Assembly (NCBI RefSeq): GCF_009495745.1
Contig: NZ_WIDQ01000003.1
Coordinates: 310,001 to 374,000 of the forward strand
Direction: 5' to 3'
Source: Niveispirillum sp. SYP-B3756
GTDB taxonomy: Bacteria; Pseudomonadota; Alphaproteobacteria; Azospirillales; Azospirillaceae
DNA: 64,000 bases
Below are positions 15,373 through 25,037 of this stretch, in pieces. Under the pieces are notes generated by a model. The model was not told the origin of the DNA. It ran no database searches and saw nothing but the letters and a program-made list of their open reading frames with translations. Each line of letters starts with the position of its first letter. The stretch's first letter is position 1. The position numbers and the translations under genes were made by a program.

Positions 15373-18300
15373 TCAGGCAACGCGGCGGTGGAACAGCCGC
15401 CGCAGCCAGAGGACGAAATCATCGACATAGGTGAAGATCACCGGCACCACCAGCAGGCTGAGCCCGGTGGAGGTGATCAGGCCGCCAATGACCACCACCG
15501 CCATCGGCTGGCGAAAGGCCGGATCGGCCCCCATGCCAATGGCGGTGGGCAACATGCCGGCCCCCATGGCAATGGTCGTCATCAGGATGGGCCGGGCGCG
15601 TTTATGACAGGCATCGACCAGCGCCTCAAACCGCCCCATCCCATGTTCACGCCGCGCCATCACCGCATATTCCACCAGCAGGATGGAATTCTTGGTGACG
15701 ATGCCCATCAGCATCAGCAGACCGATCACCGTCGGCATTGACAGGCTCATGCTGCAGATCAGCAGGGCGAAGATGGCGCCCCCCAGTGACAAGGGCAGGG
15801 CCGACAGGATGGTGACCGGCTGTAAGAAATCATGGAACAGCAGCACCAGCACGGCATAGATGCAGAAGATGCCGATGGCCATGGCCAGACCGAACCCGCT
15901 CATCATTTCCGCCATGCGCTGCAGCTCGCCTTGCTCCACGATGCGGATGCCGCCGGGCAGATGGGCCATGGTGGGCAGGGCACGCACTTCCTTCATCACC
16001 TCACCGATGGTGCGGCCATTCAATTCCACCGACAGCGTGATGTTGCGTGACCGGTCCAGCCGGCGGATCTGTGACGGGCCGCTGCCCATGGAGAGTTCAC
16101 CCAAGGAGGCCAGGGCCACCTGTCCATTGGCCCCCTTCACCCGCAACTGGCCGATCCTGTCCAGGTCGGTGCGGGCGGCCGGGTCCAGACGGACACGGAT
16201 ATCCACCTGCCGCTGCGACAGGTTGATCTTGGCCAGTGCTGCGGAATATTCGCCATAGGTGGCCACCCGCAGCATATCGGCAATATTCTGGCTGGATACA
16301 CCCAGGGCAGCAGCGCGGGCATAATCTGGGCGGAAATGCACCTCCGGCCTTTGCAGGGCAGCGCTGGAGGTGACATTGCCGATGCCCTTGATCGTGCGGC
16401 GGATTTCCGCCTCCACCGCCGCCGCCGTGCTTTCCAGCAGGGCACCGTCATCACCGGCCAGCACCAGTTCCAGCTTCTCCCCATTGCCGGCCCCGCCGAT
16501 GGAGACCCGCACCCCCGGCAGACCGCGCAGCAACTGGCGCATCTCTGCTTCAATGGCGCTCTGCTTGCGATGGCGGTCGCTGCGCGCCTGCAGATCGACG
16601 GTCAGCGTGGCCGCGCCGAAATCGGCACTGCTGCTGGAGATCAGACCGCCACCGCTGACCGCCGTGCCGACGGAACTGAACACCCCCACCACCTCCGGCA
16701 CCTGCTTGATCAGCTCGGCGGCGCGGTGGGTCATCTCCGTGGTCTGGGCCAGGGTGGTGCCGGGCGGCAGTTCCAGGCTGACCCGGGTTTGCCCGCGATC
16801 CTGCGCCGGCAGAAAGCCCGATGGCAGCATCGGCAGGCAGAGCACCGCCACGATGAAGAAGGCCAAAGCCGCCGCCACGGTGCGCTTGCGGGCACCCAGA
16901 CAACGATGCACCCAGGCCATGTAGCGGCGCATCACCGGCCCGTCATGTTCCTCATGATCGGTCGGTTTCAGCATATAGGCGGCCATCATCGGCGTCAGCA
17001 ACCGCGCCACCAACAGGGAGACCAGCACCGCCACCGCCGCGGTGAGGCCGAATTCCCGGAAAATCTTGCCCGGAATGCCGCCCATGAAGGCGGTGGGCAG
17101 AAAGACGGCGACCAGGGTGAAGGTGGTGGCGATCACCGCCAGCCCGATCTCGTCCGCCGCCTCCATCGCCGCCTGATAGGGGCTTTTGCCCATGCGCAGA
17201 TGGCGGGCAATATTCTCCACCTCCACAATCGCGTCATCCACCAGAATGCCGATCACCAGCGCCAGTGCCAGCAGGGAAACGGTGTTGAGGCTGAAGCCCA
17301 GCAGATACATCAAGGCAAAGGTGGGGATAATCGACAGTGGCAGGGCGGTGGCGGAAATCAGCGTCGCCCGCCAGTCGCGCAAAAACCACCAGACCACCAG
17401 AATGGCCAGCACCGCCCCTTCATAGAGCAGATGCAGGGAGCCTTCATAATCGCTGATGATGGCGCTGACACCGTTGGTGATTTCACTGATCTGCACGCCC
17501 GGATGCTGGGCGGCAAACGCCGCCACCGAAGCCCGCGCCGCCTGCGCCACCGCAACGTCGGAGAAACCCAGCGAACGGCTGACCTGGAACGCAATCACCG
17601 GCTTGCCATCGCGGAAGGCGCGGCTGGACCGTTCGGCATAGCTGTCGCTGATGGTGGCGATATCGGCCAGCCGCACCGTGCGCCCGCCGGCCAGGGGGAT
17701 GACCACCTGGCGCAGATCCTGCGGATCATCCAGGGCAGCCAGCGTGCGCAGCGACTGGCGCTGGCTGCCAATTTCACCCAGGCCGCCGGAATTATCCTTC
17801 TGCATCGCCTTCAGGCCGCTGGCCACATCGGCGGCCGAGACGCCCAGACCCGCCATCAGCGTGGGAGACAGATCGACCTGTACTTCCCGGCGGACACCGC
17901 CGACACGGCTGACCTTGGCGACACCCTTCACCGCCTGCAGCGCCTTGGCCACATCATTATCGATGAACCAGGAGATCGCCTCCTCATCCATCCGGTCGGA
18001 CGCCACCTCATAGGTCAGCAGAGAGGCGGAACTGGTGGTGATTTTGGAGACGACGGGGGTGCGCAGGGCCGCCGGCAGTTCCGGCATGGCCCCGTCTACG
18101 GCGTTGCGCACCTCGTCCAGTGCCTCGTTGGTGTCCTTGTCGATGGTGAAGCTGACGCTGATATTGACGTTGCCGTCGCTGATCGTGGTGCTGATATGGT
18201 CCAGCAGCCGCAGGGAGGTGAGCTGATCCTCGATCTTGCGCGCCACCTCCGTTTCCAATTGCTGCGGGGCAGCCCCTTCCAGGGTGGCGCTGATATTGAT

Positions 18301-18435
18301 GGTGGGGATGTCCATGTCCGGGAAATTCTGCACCCCCAGACGTTCAAACCCCAGAAAGCCCAGCACGGTCAACAGGATGAACAGCAGGACCGCCGGCACC
18401 GGGTGCCGGATGGAGAGCGCGGAAATATTCATCAT
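15373..18435 (-). CDS. RND efflux pump inner-membrane permease
   Basis: A 1020-residue RND transporter with the expected layout: TM1 near residues 12-30, a large periplasmic loop, six helices (about 335-540), a second loop and six C-terminal helices. TM4 carries the proton-relay pair in GILVDDAIVEVENI, and NFPDMDIPTI and FLPTAFMGGI are standard HAE-1/MdtB-type motifs. It exports drugs or other hydrophobic compounds using the proton gradient, with the adaptor and outer-membrane channel encoded directly upstream. Its ATG overlaps the adaptor stop (ATGA). The substrate cannot be read. A CpxR box and a CpxRA-like system lie at the operon's 5' end. Confidence 0.9.
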   Translation of the reverse strand: MMNISALSIRHPVPAVLLFILLTVLGFLGFERLGVQNFPDMDIPTINISATLEGAAPQQLETEVARKIEDQLTSLRLLDHISTTISDGNVNISVSFTIDKDTNEALDEVRNAVDGAMPELPAALRTPVVSKITTSSASLLTYEVASDRMDEEAISWFIDNDVAKALQAVKGVAKVSRVGGVRREVQVDLSPTLMAGLGVSAADVASGLKAMQKDNSGGLGEIGSQRQSLRTLAALDDPQDLRQVVIPLAGGRTVRLADIATISDSYAERSSRAFRDGKPVIAFQVSRSLGFSDVAVAQAARASVAAFAAQHPGVQISEITNGVSAIISDYEGSLHLLYEGAVLAILVVWWFLRDWRATLISATALPLSIIPTFALMYLLGFSLNTVSLLALALVIGILVDDAIVEVENIARHLRMGKSPYQAAMEAADEIGLAVIATTFTLVAVFLPTAFMGGIPGKIFREFGLTAAVAVLVSLLVARLLTPMMAAYMLKPTDHEEHDGPVMRRYMAWVHRCLGARKRTVAAALAFFIVAVLCLPMLPSGFLPAQDRGQTRVSLELPPGTTLAQTTEMTHRAAELIKQVPEVVGVFSSVGTAVSGGGLISSSSADFGAATLTVDLQARSDRHRKQSAIEAEMRQLLRGLPGVRVSIGGAGNGEKLELVLAGDDGALLESTAAAVEAEIRRTIKGIGNVTSSAALQRPEVHFRPDYARAAALGVSSQNIADMLRVATYGEYSAALAKINLSQRQVDIRVRLDPAARTDLDRIGQLRVKGANGQVALASLGELSMGSGPSQIRRLDRSRNITLSVELNGRTIGEVMKEVRALPTMAHLPGGIRIVEQGELQRMAEMMSGFGLAMAIGIFCIYAVLVLLFHDFLQPVTILSALPLSLGGAIFALLICSMSLSMPTVIGLLMLMGIVTKNSILLVEYAVMARREHGMGRFEALVDACHKRARPILMTTIAMGAGMLPTAIGMGADPAFRQPMAVVVIGGLITSTGLSLLVVPVIFTYVDDFVLWLRRLFHRRVA

Positions 18436-19595
18436 TTCGCGGCCTTTCCATCATCGGCCATGCGCACAGGCATCCCATCGCTGAGGAAGGCGCCGCCGCT
18501 GGTGACGATGCGGGCCTGCGGGTCCAGCGGGCTGGTGATCTCCACCCGCCCGTCACGCCGGCGCCCCAGACTGACCTGCTGCTGGCGTACTTTCATGTCA
18601 TCCCGCAGCAGATAGAGGTAGGAGCGGCCATCGCGCAGCACGATGGCCGTATCCGGCACGGTGACGGCATTGCTGGGCGTCAGCTCCACCTGTCCGCTGG
18701 CATACATGCCGGCCCGCGCCGGGCTTTCCTTTGGCAGGCGGACATAGACGATGCCCCGGCTGGTATCAGCGTTCAGGGTGGGGGAGACCAGCCGCACCAG
18801 CCCTTCCACCACCTGCCCATCCGGCAGGGTCAGCACCGCTTTCAGGCCCGGCTTGGCCTGGGCAAGCTGGCGGCTGTCCAGTTCCGCCCGCCATTCGATA
18901 TGGCCCTGGCGGACCAGCCGGAACAGTTCCGTCCCCGCCGAGGGCACCTGCCCCAGCAGGGCAGAACGGGAGGAGACGAAGCCATCATCGGCCGCCACGA
19001 TGCGGGACTGGCGCAGCTTGATGCGCGCCGTCTGCAATTGCGCCTCTGCCGAGGCGACATTGGCCTGTGCCGTCAGCTTGGCGATGCGGTACTGGTCCAG
19101 TTGCTGGGCCGAAAGCGCCCCGCTCTGCCCCACCTTGGTGGCACGCGCGGCATCGGCCGTCGCCTGTTCCAGCGTCGCCTTGGCCGATGCCAACGCCGCG
19201 ACCAGACGGCTTTCCTCTGCCAGCAGGGTAGCATCGTCGAACTGGGCCAGCACATCGCCCCGCTTCACCCAGTCGCCAACATCCGCCTTCAGGCTGTCGA
19301 TGCGCAGGCCGCCGACCTCCGCCCCGATGATCACTTCCTGCCAGGCGGCAATGGCGCCATTGGCCGTCAGTTGCATCGGCCAGGACAGTACCTGCGGCGG
19401 CGTCACGGTAACGGCCAAGCTGCTGGCCACCGGGGCCGGCTTGGCCGTGGCACCATCCGCCTTTTCCGGTGGCTTGCCACAGGCGGACAGGGCCAGCAGG
19501 GCGGCCAACCCCAGCAGGGGCAACGGGCGGGGGCGGGTCGGGACTATCGGCACGGGGAGGCTCCACCCATTCAGAAATTGAGGTTTCGGGGACAT
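18432..19595 (-). CDS. RND periplasmic adaptor (membrane fusion) lipoprotein
   Basis: A 387-residue HlyD/AcrA-type adaptor. The lipoprotein signal ends at LLALSACGKP (Cys near residue 39), so it is probably lipid-anchored in the inner membrane. Barrel-sandwich halves flank a helical hairpin (about 135-200, rich in Ala and Gln); a beta-barrel with SRSALLGQVPSAGTELFRLV follows. I chose the ATG at 19595, which overlaps the outer-membrane-channel stop as TAATG. It links the permease to the channel. Confidence 0.9.
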   Translation of the reverse strand: MSPKPQFLNGWSLPVPIVPTRPRPLPLLGLAALLALSACGKPPEKADGATAKPAPVASSLAVTVTPPQVLSWPMQLTANGAIAAWQEVIIGAEVGGLRIDSLKADVGDWVKRGDVLAQFDDATLLAEESRLVAALASAKATLEQATADAARATKVGQSGALSAQQLDQYRIAKLTAQANVASAEAQLQTARIKLRQSRIVAADDGFVSSRSALLGQVPSAGTELFRLVRQGHIEWRAELDSRQLAQAKPGLKAVLTLPDGQVVEGLVRLVSPTLNADTSRGIVYVRLPKESPARAGMYASGQVELTPSNAVTVPDTAIVLRDGRSYLYLLRDDMKVRQQQVSLGRRRDGRVEITSPLDPQARIVTSGGAFLSDGMPVRMADDGKAAK

Positions 19596-20980
19596 TATTG
19601 GCCGCCCTCCTGATGCCAGCCGCCACCGGCCGCCTTGTAGAGCGCGATCCAGGAACGCACCTGTTCCTGGCGCAGGTTGATCAGGGCAATATCGGCATCC
19701 AGGGCGCTGCGCCGCGCCTGTTCCCGGTCCAGCAGGCTGGCATTGCCGGCCTGCCAACTGGCATCAACGGCCTGGAAATGGCGCTGATAACCATTGGCTG
19801 CGCGGGCGGCATCGGCCTGCCGGCGGGTGCTGGTATCCAGCTTCACCAGGGTCTGCTCCACCTCCAGCACCGCGCTGCGCACCTGGGCGCGGTAGCTGGC
19901 CACCGCCTGGGCATAGGCCGCCTCCGCCCGGGTGACGGCGGCGGCGCGGCGGCCGGCATCGAACAAAGGCAGCGACAGGCTGGGGCCATAGGACCAGGTG
20001 GTGGCGCTGCCGTTGCCGCTGTCGGCGATGCCGATGCTGCCGGTCAGGCTGAGGCTGGGCAGACGGTCGGCGATGGCCGCCCCGATCTCCGCATTGCTGG
20101 CCGCCACTTCGCGTTCCAGGGCCGCCACATCGGGGCGCTGGCGGATCAGGTCGGCGGGCAACTGGGTGATGGAAAGCTGGGCCGGCTGCGGCAAAGCCCC
20201 CTGCCCCTCTGCCAGCATCTGCCGAACCGCCGGTTCATCGCCACCGCTGATGGAGACGAGGCTTTTCACCAGCAATTCGCACAGGCCCCGCTGCTGGGCG
20301 GCCTGTGACCGGCTTTGCGCGGCGCTGGCATCAGCCAGGGCGCGATCACCGGGGGCGGTGAAGCCCGCCTCTTCCTTGATGCGGGTCAGATCAATGGTGG
20401 ATTGCTGGGACTGGGCCTGCTGATCATAGGCAGCGGCCAGCAGGGTGCAGCCGCGATATTGCACATAATAATCCGCCACCTCCGCCGCCAGGGAGACGCG
20501 GGCATCATGCCATTCATCGGTGCGGGCCTGGATGCGGGCATCGGCCGCCTCTGCGGTGCGGCGGATTTTGCCGAACAGATCCAGTTCCCAACTGGCATCC
20601 AGCCGGCCGCTGCGGTTCTCACTGACCACCCCGTTGCCGGCCACGGCCTGCCGGCTGCGCGTATCGCCGGCAGTGGCGTTGACGGCCGGGAACAGGGCGC
20701 TGCGGCTGCTGGTCAGGGTGGCGCGCGCGCTGTCGATCCTGGCCAGCGCGCGGTCAAGCGTGGGGCTGTCGGCCTCTGCCATCCGCTGCAGGCGGGTCAA
20801 CACCGGATCATTGAACTGACCCCACCAGCCCAGCAGGCTGCCCCCCTGGCCGCCATGGGGCTGGGGGGCGGCCCAGGCGGGGGCCAGTTTGGCCACGGGT
20901 GGCGATTGGTAATCCGGCCCCATGGTACAGCCAGACAGGGCCAGACCCGCGCCCAGAACAAGATAAAGGGAACGTCTCAT
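19595..20980 (-). CDS. Outer-membrane channel lipoprotein of the RND system (NodT/OprM family)
   Basis: A 461-residue TolC-superfamily channel. The signal ends with LALSGCTMGPDY, the NodT-type lipobox with Cys18. Two internal repeats of helical hairpin plus strands are visible (SARATLTSSRSALFPAV and AAVTRAEAAYAQAVASYR type segments). It is the first gene of the pump operon (channel-adaptor-permease) and is divergent from the cpxR-like gene. Confidence 0.9.
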   Translation of the reverse strand: MRRSLYLVLGAGLALSGCTMGPDYQSPPVAKLAPAWAAPQPHGGQGGSLLGWWGQFNDPVLTRLQRMAEADSPTLDRALARIDSARATLTSSRSALFPAVNATAGDTRSRQAVAGNGVVSENRSGRLDASWELDLFGKIRRTAEAADARIQARTDEWHDARVSLAAEVADYYVQYRGCTLLAAAYDQQAQSQQSTIDLTRIKEEAGFTAPGDRALADASAAQSRSQAAQQRGLCELLVKSLVSISGGDEPAVRQMLAEGQGALPQPAQLSITQLPADLIRQRPDVAALEREVAASNAEIGAAIADRLPSLSLTGSIGIADSGNGSATTWSYGPSLSLPLFDAGRRAAAVTRAEAAYAQAVASYRAQVRSAVLEVEQTLVKLDTSTRRQADAARAANGYQRHFQAVDASWQAGNASLLDREQARRSALDADIALINLRQEQVRSWIALYKAAGGGWHQEGGQ

Positions 20981-21063
20981 TCTTATTTTTCCCCTGCCGG
21001 CCGCTTTGGGCCATCACGAGCCATTGCTTAGCGCAGGTGAATGTTTATCGGGGTATCGAAAGG

Positions 21064-21078
21064 GTAAAGTTGGGTAAA
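21064..21078. promoter_or_regulatory. CpxR box GTAAA-N5-GTAAA
   Basis: GTAAA GTTGG GTAAA matches the E. coli CpxR consensus exactly, a direct repeat of GTAAA with a 5-base spacer. It lies in the 187-base gap between the divergent RND operon (84 bases before its start) and the cpxR-like gene (90 bases before its start). It could therefore control both directions. Confidence 0.75.
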
Positions 21079-21167
21079 GTTGGTGTGACACCCGGCCAGG
21101 ACCGGCGCAACAAGGGGCACTTGCCCCGCCGGCCCCGGCCGGGTTTTGCAATCATGATGGCCCGGCC

Positions 21168-21857
21168 ATGACGCATGTGCTGCTTGTTGATGATGATCGT
21201 GAACTGACGGCGATGCTGGCCGAGTATCTGACCCGTGAAGGGTTCGAGGCGCGGGCCGTGCATGATGGCCAGCAGGGAGAGACAGAGGCCCTGTCCGGTC
21301 GCTATGACATTGTCGTGCTGGATGTGATGATGCCGCGCCTGTCGGGGATTGAGGTTTTGCGCCGCATCCGGGCGCGCAGCCAGATCCCCGTGCTGCTGCT
21401 GACCGCACGGGGTGATAATGTGGATCGGATTGCCGGGCTGGAACTGGGGGCCGATGATTATGTGCCCAAGCCCAGCTCGCCCGGTGAACTGGTGGCGCGG
21501 CTGCGCGCCATCCTGCGCCGCACCGGCGTGCAGCGGCCAGAGAATGTGGCCACCGAAACCCTGGTCTGCGGGGCTCTCGCAATCAACCCCGGCACCCGCA
21601 CCGTCCACTGGCAGGGCAAGGCGCTGGAACTGACCGGCACGGAATTTTCGCTGCTGGAGGAGTTGGCCCGCCACGCGGGCCAGCTGGTCAGCAAACAGCA
21701 ATTGTCGCTGAATGCCCTGGGCCGGCCGTTGACCCGGTTCGACCGGCGGATCGATGTGCATATCAGCAGCATCCGGCAGAAACTGGGGCTGCGCGGGGAT
21801 AACCAATCCTGGATCGTCAGTGTGCGCGGCCAGGGCTATCAGTTGGTCAGCGAATGA
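21168..21857 (+). CDS. cpxR: OmpR-family response regulator, CpxR-like
   Basis: A 229-residue regulator. The receiver has VDDD near residue 8, phospho-acceptor Asp52 (VVLDVMMP) and LLTARG. The C-terminal winged helix (about 130-229) is strikingly CpxR-like: LELTGTEFSLLEELARHAGQ, then RPLTRFDRRIDVHIS and VRGQGYQLVS. It is coupled to the kinase gene by an ATGA overlap. A perfect CpxR box upstream supports the name. In Enterobacteria Cpx responds to envelope stress and controls efflux genes, which fits the adjacent RND operon. Confidence 0.85.
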   Translation: MTHVLLVDDDRELTAMLAEYLTREGFEARAVHDGQQGETEALSGRYDIVVLDVMMPRLSGIEVLRRIRARSQIPVLLLTARGDNVDRIAGLELGADDYVPKPSSPGELVARLRAILRRTGVQRPENVATETLVCGALAINPGTRTVHWQGKALELTGTEFSLLEELARHAGQLVSKQQLSLNALGRPLTRFDRRIDVHISSIRQKLGLRGDNQSWIVSVRGQGYQLVSE

Positions 21858-23104
21858 GACCCGGGCGTCTTTTTTGGAAACTGTTCCTGTGCTTCTGGCT
21901 GGCCACCACCCTGTCCTTCACGGTGCTGTTCGCCATCTTTGAATATAAGGAGCGCAACGGGCCGGAAAGCGGCTCCTGGCTGCGCACGGCCCTGTTCATG
22001 ACCATCTCCAGCATAGTGGAGGCGCAGGGACCGGATGCCGTGCCGCCCATCATCCGCCATGCCAACCGGGAGAATAAGCAGTTCAGCTTCACCGAACTGA
22101 CGCCCGGCACCCGGATCACCCCGCCAGCGGAGGGGGTAAGCAAGCTGTTGAAAAGCCCCGATGGACGGCTGTTCCTGCTGCAAAGCCGGCTGCCCATCTG
22201 GCAAAAGCCGAACCATCGGCTGCCCTTTGCCATCGGCACCATGTTCAGCATCCTGTTCAGCGCCCTGCTGGCCTGGCACCTGTCGCGGCCCCTGCGCCGG
22301 CTGGGGGAGGCGGCGCGGGCCGTGGCGTCCGGCCAGCTTTCCACCCGTGTCGGCCCGCTGATGGGCCGGCGGCGGGACGAAATCGTTGATCTGGTGCGGG
22401 AATTCGACCGGATGGTGGAACAGTTGCAGCAGACGCTGGAAGCCCAGCGCCGCCTGTTGCACGATATTTCGCACGAGCTGCGCTCCCCGCTGACCCGCCT
22501 GCAGGCCGCCATCGGCCTGTTGCGCCAATCCCCCGATGAACAGCAGGCCATGCTGGCCCGGATCGAACGCGAATCCGAACGGCTGGATGAGTTGATCGAG
22601 GAATTGCTGACCCTGGCCCGGCTGGAATCCGGCCAGCAGAACTTACCTTACGAAAAGGTCGATCTGATCGAACTGCTGGGCGCGATTGCGGAGGATGCGG
22701 GGTTCGAGGCAGCAGCCAAGGGCGCGCGGGTCTGCCTTGCCAGCGATCCCGCCTTTGTCTCCTGGGTAAGCGGGGAAATGCTCTACCGCGCCTTTGAAAA
22801 TATCGTGCGCAACGCGGTGAAATTCACCGATCCCGGCACGGAAGTGCGGATTGAGGCGCGGGTGAGCGGAGAGCATCTGCACCTGACCGTCAGCGACCAT
22901 GGCCCCGGTGTGCCACCCGACATGCTGGAGAGTATTTTTGAGCCCTTCAAGCGGCTGGAAACCACCGGCGATGTGCCGGGCCTGGGCCTGGGGTTGTCCA
23001 TCGCCCAGCGTGCCGTGCAGATGCATGGCGGCCGGATCACCGCCCTGACCGGACGGCCGCGCGGGCTGATCATCCGGGTGGAATTGCCCCGGCGGGAGGG
23101 GTGA
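21854..23104 (+). CDS. cpxA: Sensor histidine kinase, CpxA-like
   Basis: A 416-residue inner-membrane kinase. TM1 spans about 9-29, a periplasmic sensor about 30-124, TM2 about 125-142, then HAMP and the dimerisation helix with His207 in LLHDISHELRSPLTRLQ. The ATPase domain has an N box (FENIVRNAVKFT), a G1 box (SDHGPGVP) and GLGLGLSIA. It phosphorylates the upstream response regulator. The periplasmic domain is short (about 95 residues) and I see no known sensor fold in it. Confidence 0.88.
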   Translation: MRPGRLFWKLFLCFWLATTLSFTVLFAIFEYKERNGPESGSWLRTALFMTISSIVEAQGPDAVPPIIRHANRENKQFSFTELTPGTRITPPAEGVSKLLKSPDGRLFLLQSRLPIWQKPNHRLPFAIGTMFSILFSALLAWHLSRPLRRLGEAARAVASGQLSTRVGPLMGRRRDEIVDLVREFDRMVEQLQQTLEAQRRLLHDISHELRSPLTRLQAAIGLLRQSPDEQQAMLARIERESERLDELIEELLTLARLESGQQNLPYEKVDLIELLGAIAEDAGFEAAAKGARVCLASDPAFVSWVSGEMLYRAFENIVRNAVKFTDPGTEVRIEARVSGEHLHLTVSDHGPGVPPDMLESIFEPFKRLETTGDVPGLGLGLSIAQRAVQMHGGRITALTGRPRGLIIRVELPRREG

Positions 23105-23233
23105 GGCCAGCATCGCCTTTCCTGCCATTAAGGTGAACGCCGTCAACGAGACGCGATGGGCGATCAACAAGCACAGACGTCACGCGAAGATGGTATAGTG
23201 CCCACCCCCAGCGAGCGAACAAGGAGAACCGTA

Positions 23234-23665
23234 ATGGCCCAGTTGAAGCGCACCGCAAAGGCCGTCTGGCATGGCACCGGCAAGGATGGCGACGGCACCC
23301 TGTCAACCCAGAGCGCCACGCTGAACAATGTTCCCTATTCCTTCCTGGCCCGCTTTGGCGATGGCAAGGGGACCAACCCGGAAGAACTGATCGCCGCCGC
23401 CCATGCCGGCTGCTTTTCTATGCAGTTGGCCTTCATGCTGGCGGGGAATAATACGCCGGCGGCAGAGATCAACACCGGTGCGGTGCTGATCATGGAAAGC
23501 GACGGGCCGGGCTGGAGGATCGCCACCGTGGAACTGTCGCTGCAGGCCAGCGTCCCCGGCATCAGTGCGGAGAAATTCGCCGAGATCGCCAATAATGCCA
23601 AGGCGAATTGCCCGGTCTCCAAGGTGCTGAATGCCGAGGTGAAGCTGACCGCGAAACTGCTGTAA
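23234..23665 (+). CDS. osmC: OsmC-family peroxiredoxin-like protein
   Basis: A 143-residue OsmC protein with the two reactive cysteines at expected sites: Cys60 (AAHAGCFSM) and Cys126 (NCPVSKVLN). OsmC/Ohr enzymes reduce organic hydroperoxides. The start at 23234 is supported by AAGGAG seven bases upstream. The GTNPEELIAAAHAGC region fits the OsmC rather than the Ohr subgroup. It follows the kinase gene after 129 bases on the same strand and probably has its own promoter. Confidence 0.9.
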   Translation: MAQLKRTAKAVWHGTGKDGDGTLSTQSATLNNVPYSFLARFGDGKGTNPEELIAAAHAGCFSMQLAFMLAGNNTPAAEINTGAVLIMESDGPGWRIATVELSLQASVPGISAEKFAEIANNAKANCPVSKVLNAEVKLTAKLL

Positions 23666-23688
23666 GAGGCGGGGGGTGCCGGTGGCGG

Positions 23689-23916
23689 TTACAGGCCGCC
23701 GCCGGCAACCTTGCCATCCTTGCGGCGGGAAAGCTGCACCTGCCCTTCCACGCATTTCACATAGGTGGTTTTGCCGGAAACCAGCCCGTCACAGATGGTG
23801 ATCAGAGCACGCGGCAAAGCCCCAAATTCCTTGGAACCGCGCACACCGGCATTATAGGTTTCCAGATATTGTTTCAGCGCCGGTTTGGTCACCGGCTTGC
23901 CATTCTGATCGATCAT
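23689..23916 (-). CDS. Small conserved-looking protein of unknown function
   Basis: A 75-residue protein from the ATG at 23916 (GGGGGAT nine bases upstream). It is basic and soluble, with two cysteines (Cys42 in ITICDGL, Cys55 in YVKCVEG) and an N-terminal MIDQNGKPVTKPALKQYLE helix. I do not recognise a family. It lies 22 bases downstream of purU on the same strand and converges on osmC, so it is probably co-transcribed with purU. Composition matches its neighbours. Confidence 0.55.
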   Translation of the reverse strand: MIDQNGKPVTKPALKQYLETYNAGVRGSKEFGALPRALITICDGLVSGKTTYVKCVEGQVQLSRRKDGKVAGGGL

Positions 23917-23938
23917 CGCATATCCCCCATGGCGCCGA

Positions 23939-24811
23939 TTACCGGAACACCACCGTCCGTGAGCCATCCATAATAATCCGGCGTTCCAATTGCCAGCGCA
24001 CGGCGCGGGCCAGCACGGCGCATTCCACGTCGCGTCCCATATTCACCAGATCTTCCGGCGTGTGGCTATGGTCCACGCGCTGGATGTCCTGCTCGATGAT
24101 CGGGCCTTCATCCAGCACATTGGTGACGAAATGCGCCGTGGCACCGATGATCTTCACGCCGCGATCATGCGCCTGGTGATAGGGCTTGGCGCCCTTGAAG
24201 CTGGGCAGGAAGCTGTGATGGATATTGATGCAGCGCCCGGCCAGCACCCCGCAGAATTCCGGTGACAGAATTTGCATGTATCGGGCCAGCACCACCAGAT
24301 CGGCCCCGCTCTCCTGAATGATCCGGGTGAACTGCGCTTCCTGCGCGCCCTTATTGTCCTTGGCCACCGGCAGGTGATGATAGGGGATACCGCTCCATTC
24401 CACGAAGCTGCGCATATCATCATGGTTTGACACGATGGCCGGAATATCCATGCGCAGGATGCCGGAGCGCTGGCGGTGCAGCAGGTCATAGAGGCAGTGC
24501 CCAAACTTGGAAACAGCGATCACCACCTTGGGCTTTACCGTCAGATCGTGCAGTTCCCATTCCATATCATAGGCGGCGGCCACCGGGGCGAACCCGTCCT
24601 TCAACGCCGCCAGATCGGGGAAGCCGGCCCCATCGGGCCGGAAGACGACGCGCATGAAGAAACGGTCATTGATGGCGTCGTTGAAATGGTTGGATTCGGT
24701 GATCGAGGCATCATGCGACGCCAGATAGGTTGATACCGCCGCCACGATGCCCTTCCGGTCCGGGCAGCGCACCACCAGAACGAAACGACCCTGCTCACCC
24801 TTCATCATCAT
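23939..24811 (-). CDS. purU: Formyltetrahydrofolate deformylase
   Basis: A 290-residue PurU. An N-terminal ACT domain (about 10-85, VRCPDRKGIVAAVSTYL) precedes the formyltransferase-type catalytic domain. The catalytic Asn-His-Asp set is visible: Asn196 and His198 in INIHHSFLPSF, and Asp234 in NVLDEGPII. It hydrolyses 10-formyl-THF to formate and THF, balancing one-carbon pools. Met1-3 are consecutive ATGs, so the exact start may be off by two codons. An 8-bp hairpin with a UUCG-type loop lies upstream at 24901-24920. Confidence 0.93.
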   Translation of the reverse strand: MMMKGEQGRFVLVVRCPDRKGIVAAVSTYLASHDASITESNHFNDAINDRFFMRVVFRPDGAGFPDLAALKDGFAPVAAAYDMEWELHDLTVKPKVVIAVSKFGHCLYDLLHRQRSGILRMDIPAIVSNHDDMRSFVEWSGIPYHHLPVAKDNKGAQEAQFTRIIQESGADLVVLARYMQILSPEFCGVLAGRCINIHHSFLPSFKGAKPYHQAHDRGVKIIGATAHFVTNVLDEGPIIEQDIQRVDHSHTPEDLVNMGRDVECAVLARAVRWQLERRIIMDGSRTVVFR

Positions 24812-24963
24812 GACCCAATCACTGGCTTATAAGAAAGAAACTGTCGGGCGGGGAGATTTGCGGCTGGCATAGGCCCTTGTCCACTCCCATATTGTTCTCT
24901 GCCGCCATTCGGATGGCGGCCATGCAAAAACCACTTGACGCGCGCGTAAGGTTAATCTAACTA

Positions 24964-24977
24964 TTACGTAAACGTAA
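24964..24977. promoter_or_regulatory. LiuR-type palindrome TTACGT-AA-ACGTAA
   Basis: TTACGTAAACGTAA is a perfect 14-base palindrome 61 bases before the MerR start. It agrees with the motif described for the MerR-family regulator LiuR of branched-chain amino acid and fatty acid catabolism. A possible -35 TTGACG (24935-24940) and weak -10 TAACTA (24958-24963) precede it, and a GCGTAAGG half site lies at 24944-24951. Confidence 0.65.
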
Positions 24978-25037
24978 GGCACTCTTACCCCACCGGGTTA
25001 AGGTACAGTGCCCTGTTGGCTAAGCAGGAACGGTCGG

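Noticed and set aside
16336-18615. 759-residue open frame on the plus strand opposite the RND permease
   Set aside because: It mirrors the codon pattern of the minus-strand RND gene, is His/Gln/Arg-rich, and shows no domain; the RND reading has complete motifs and coupled neighbours.
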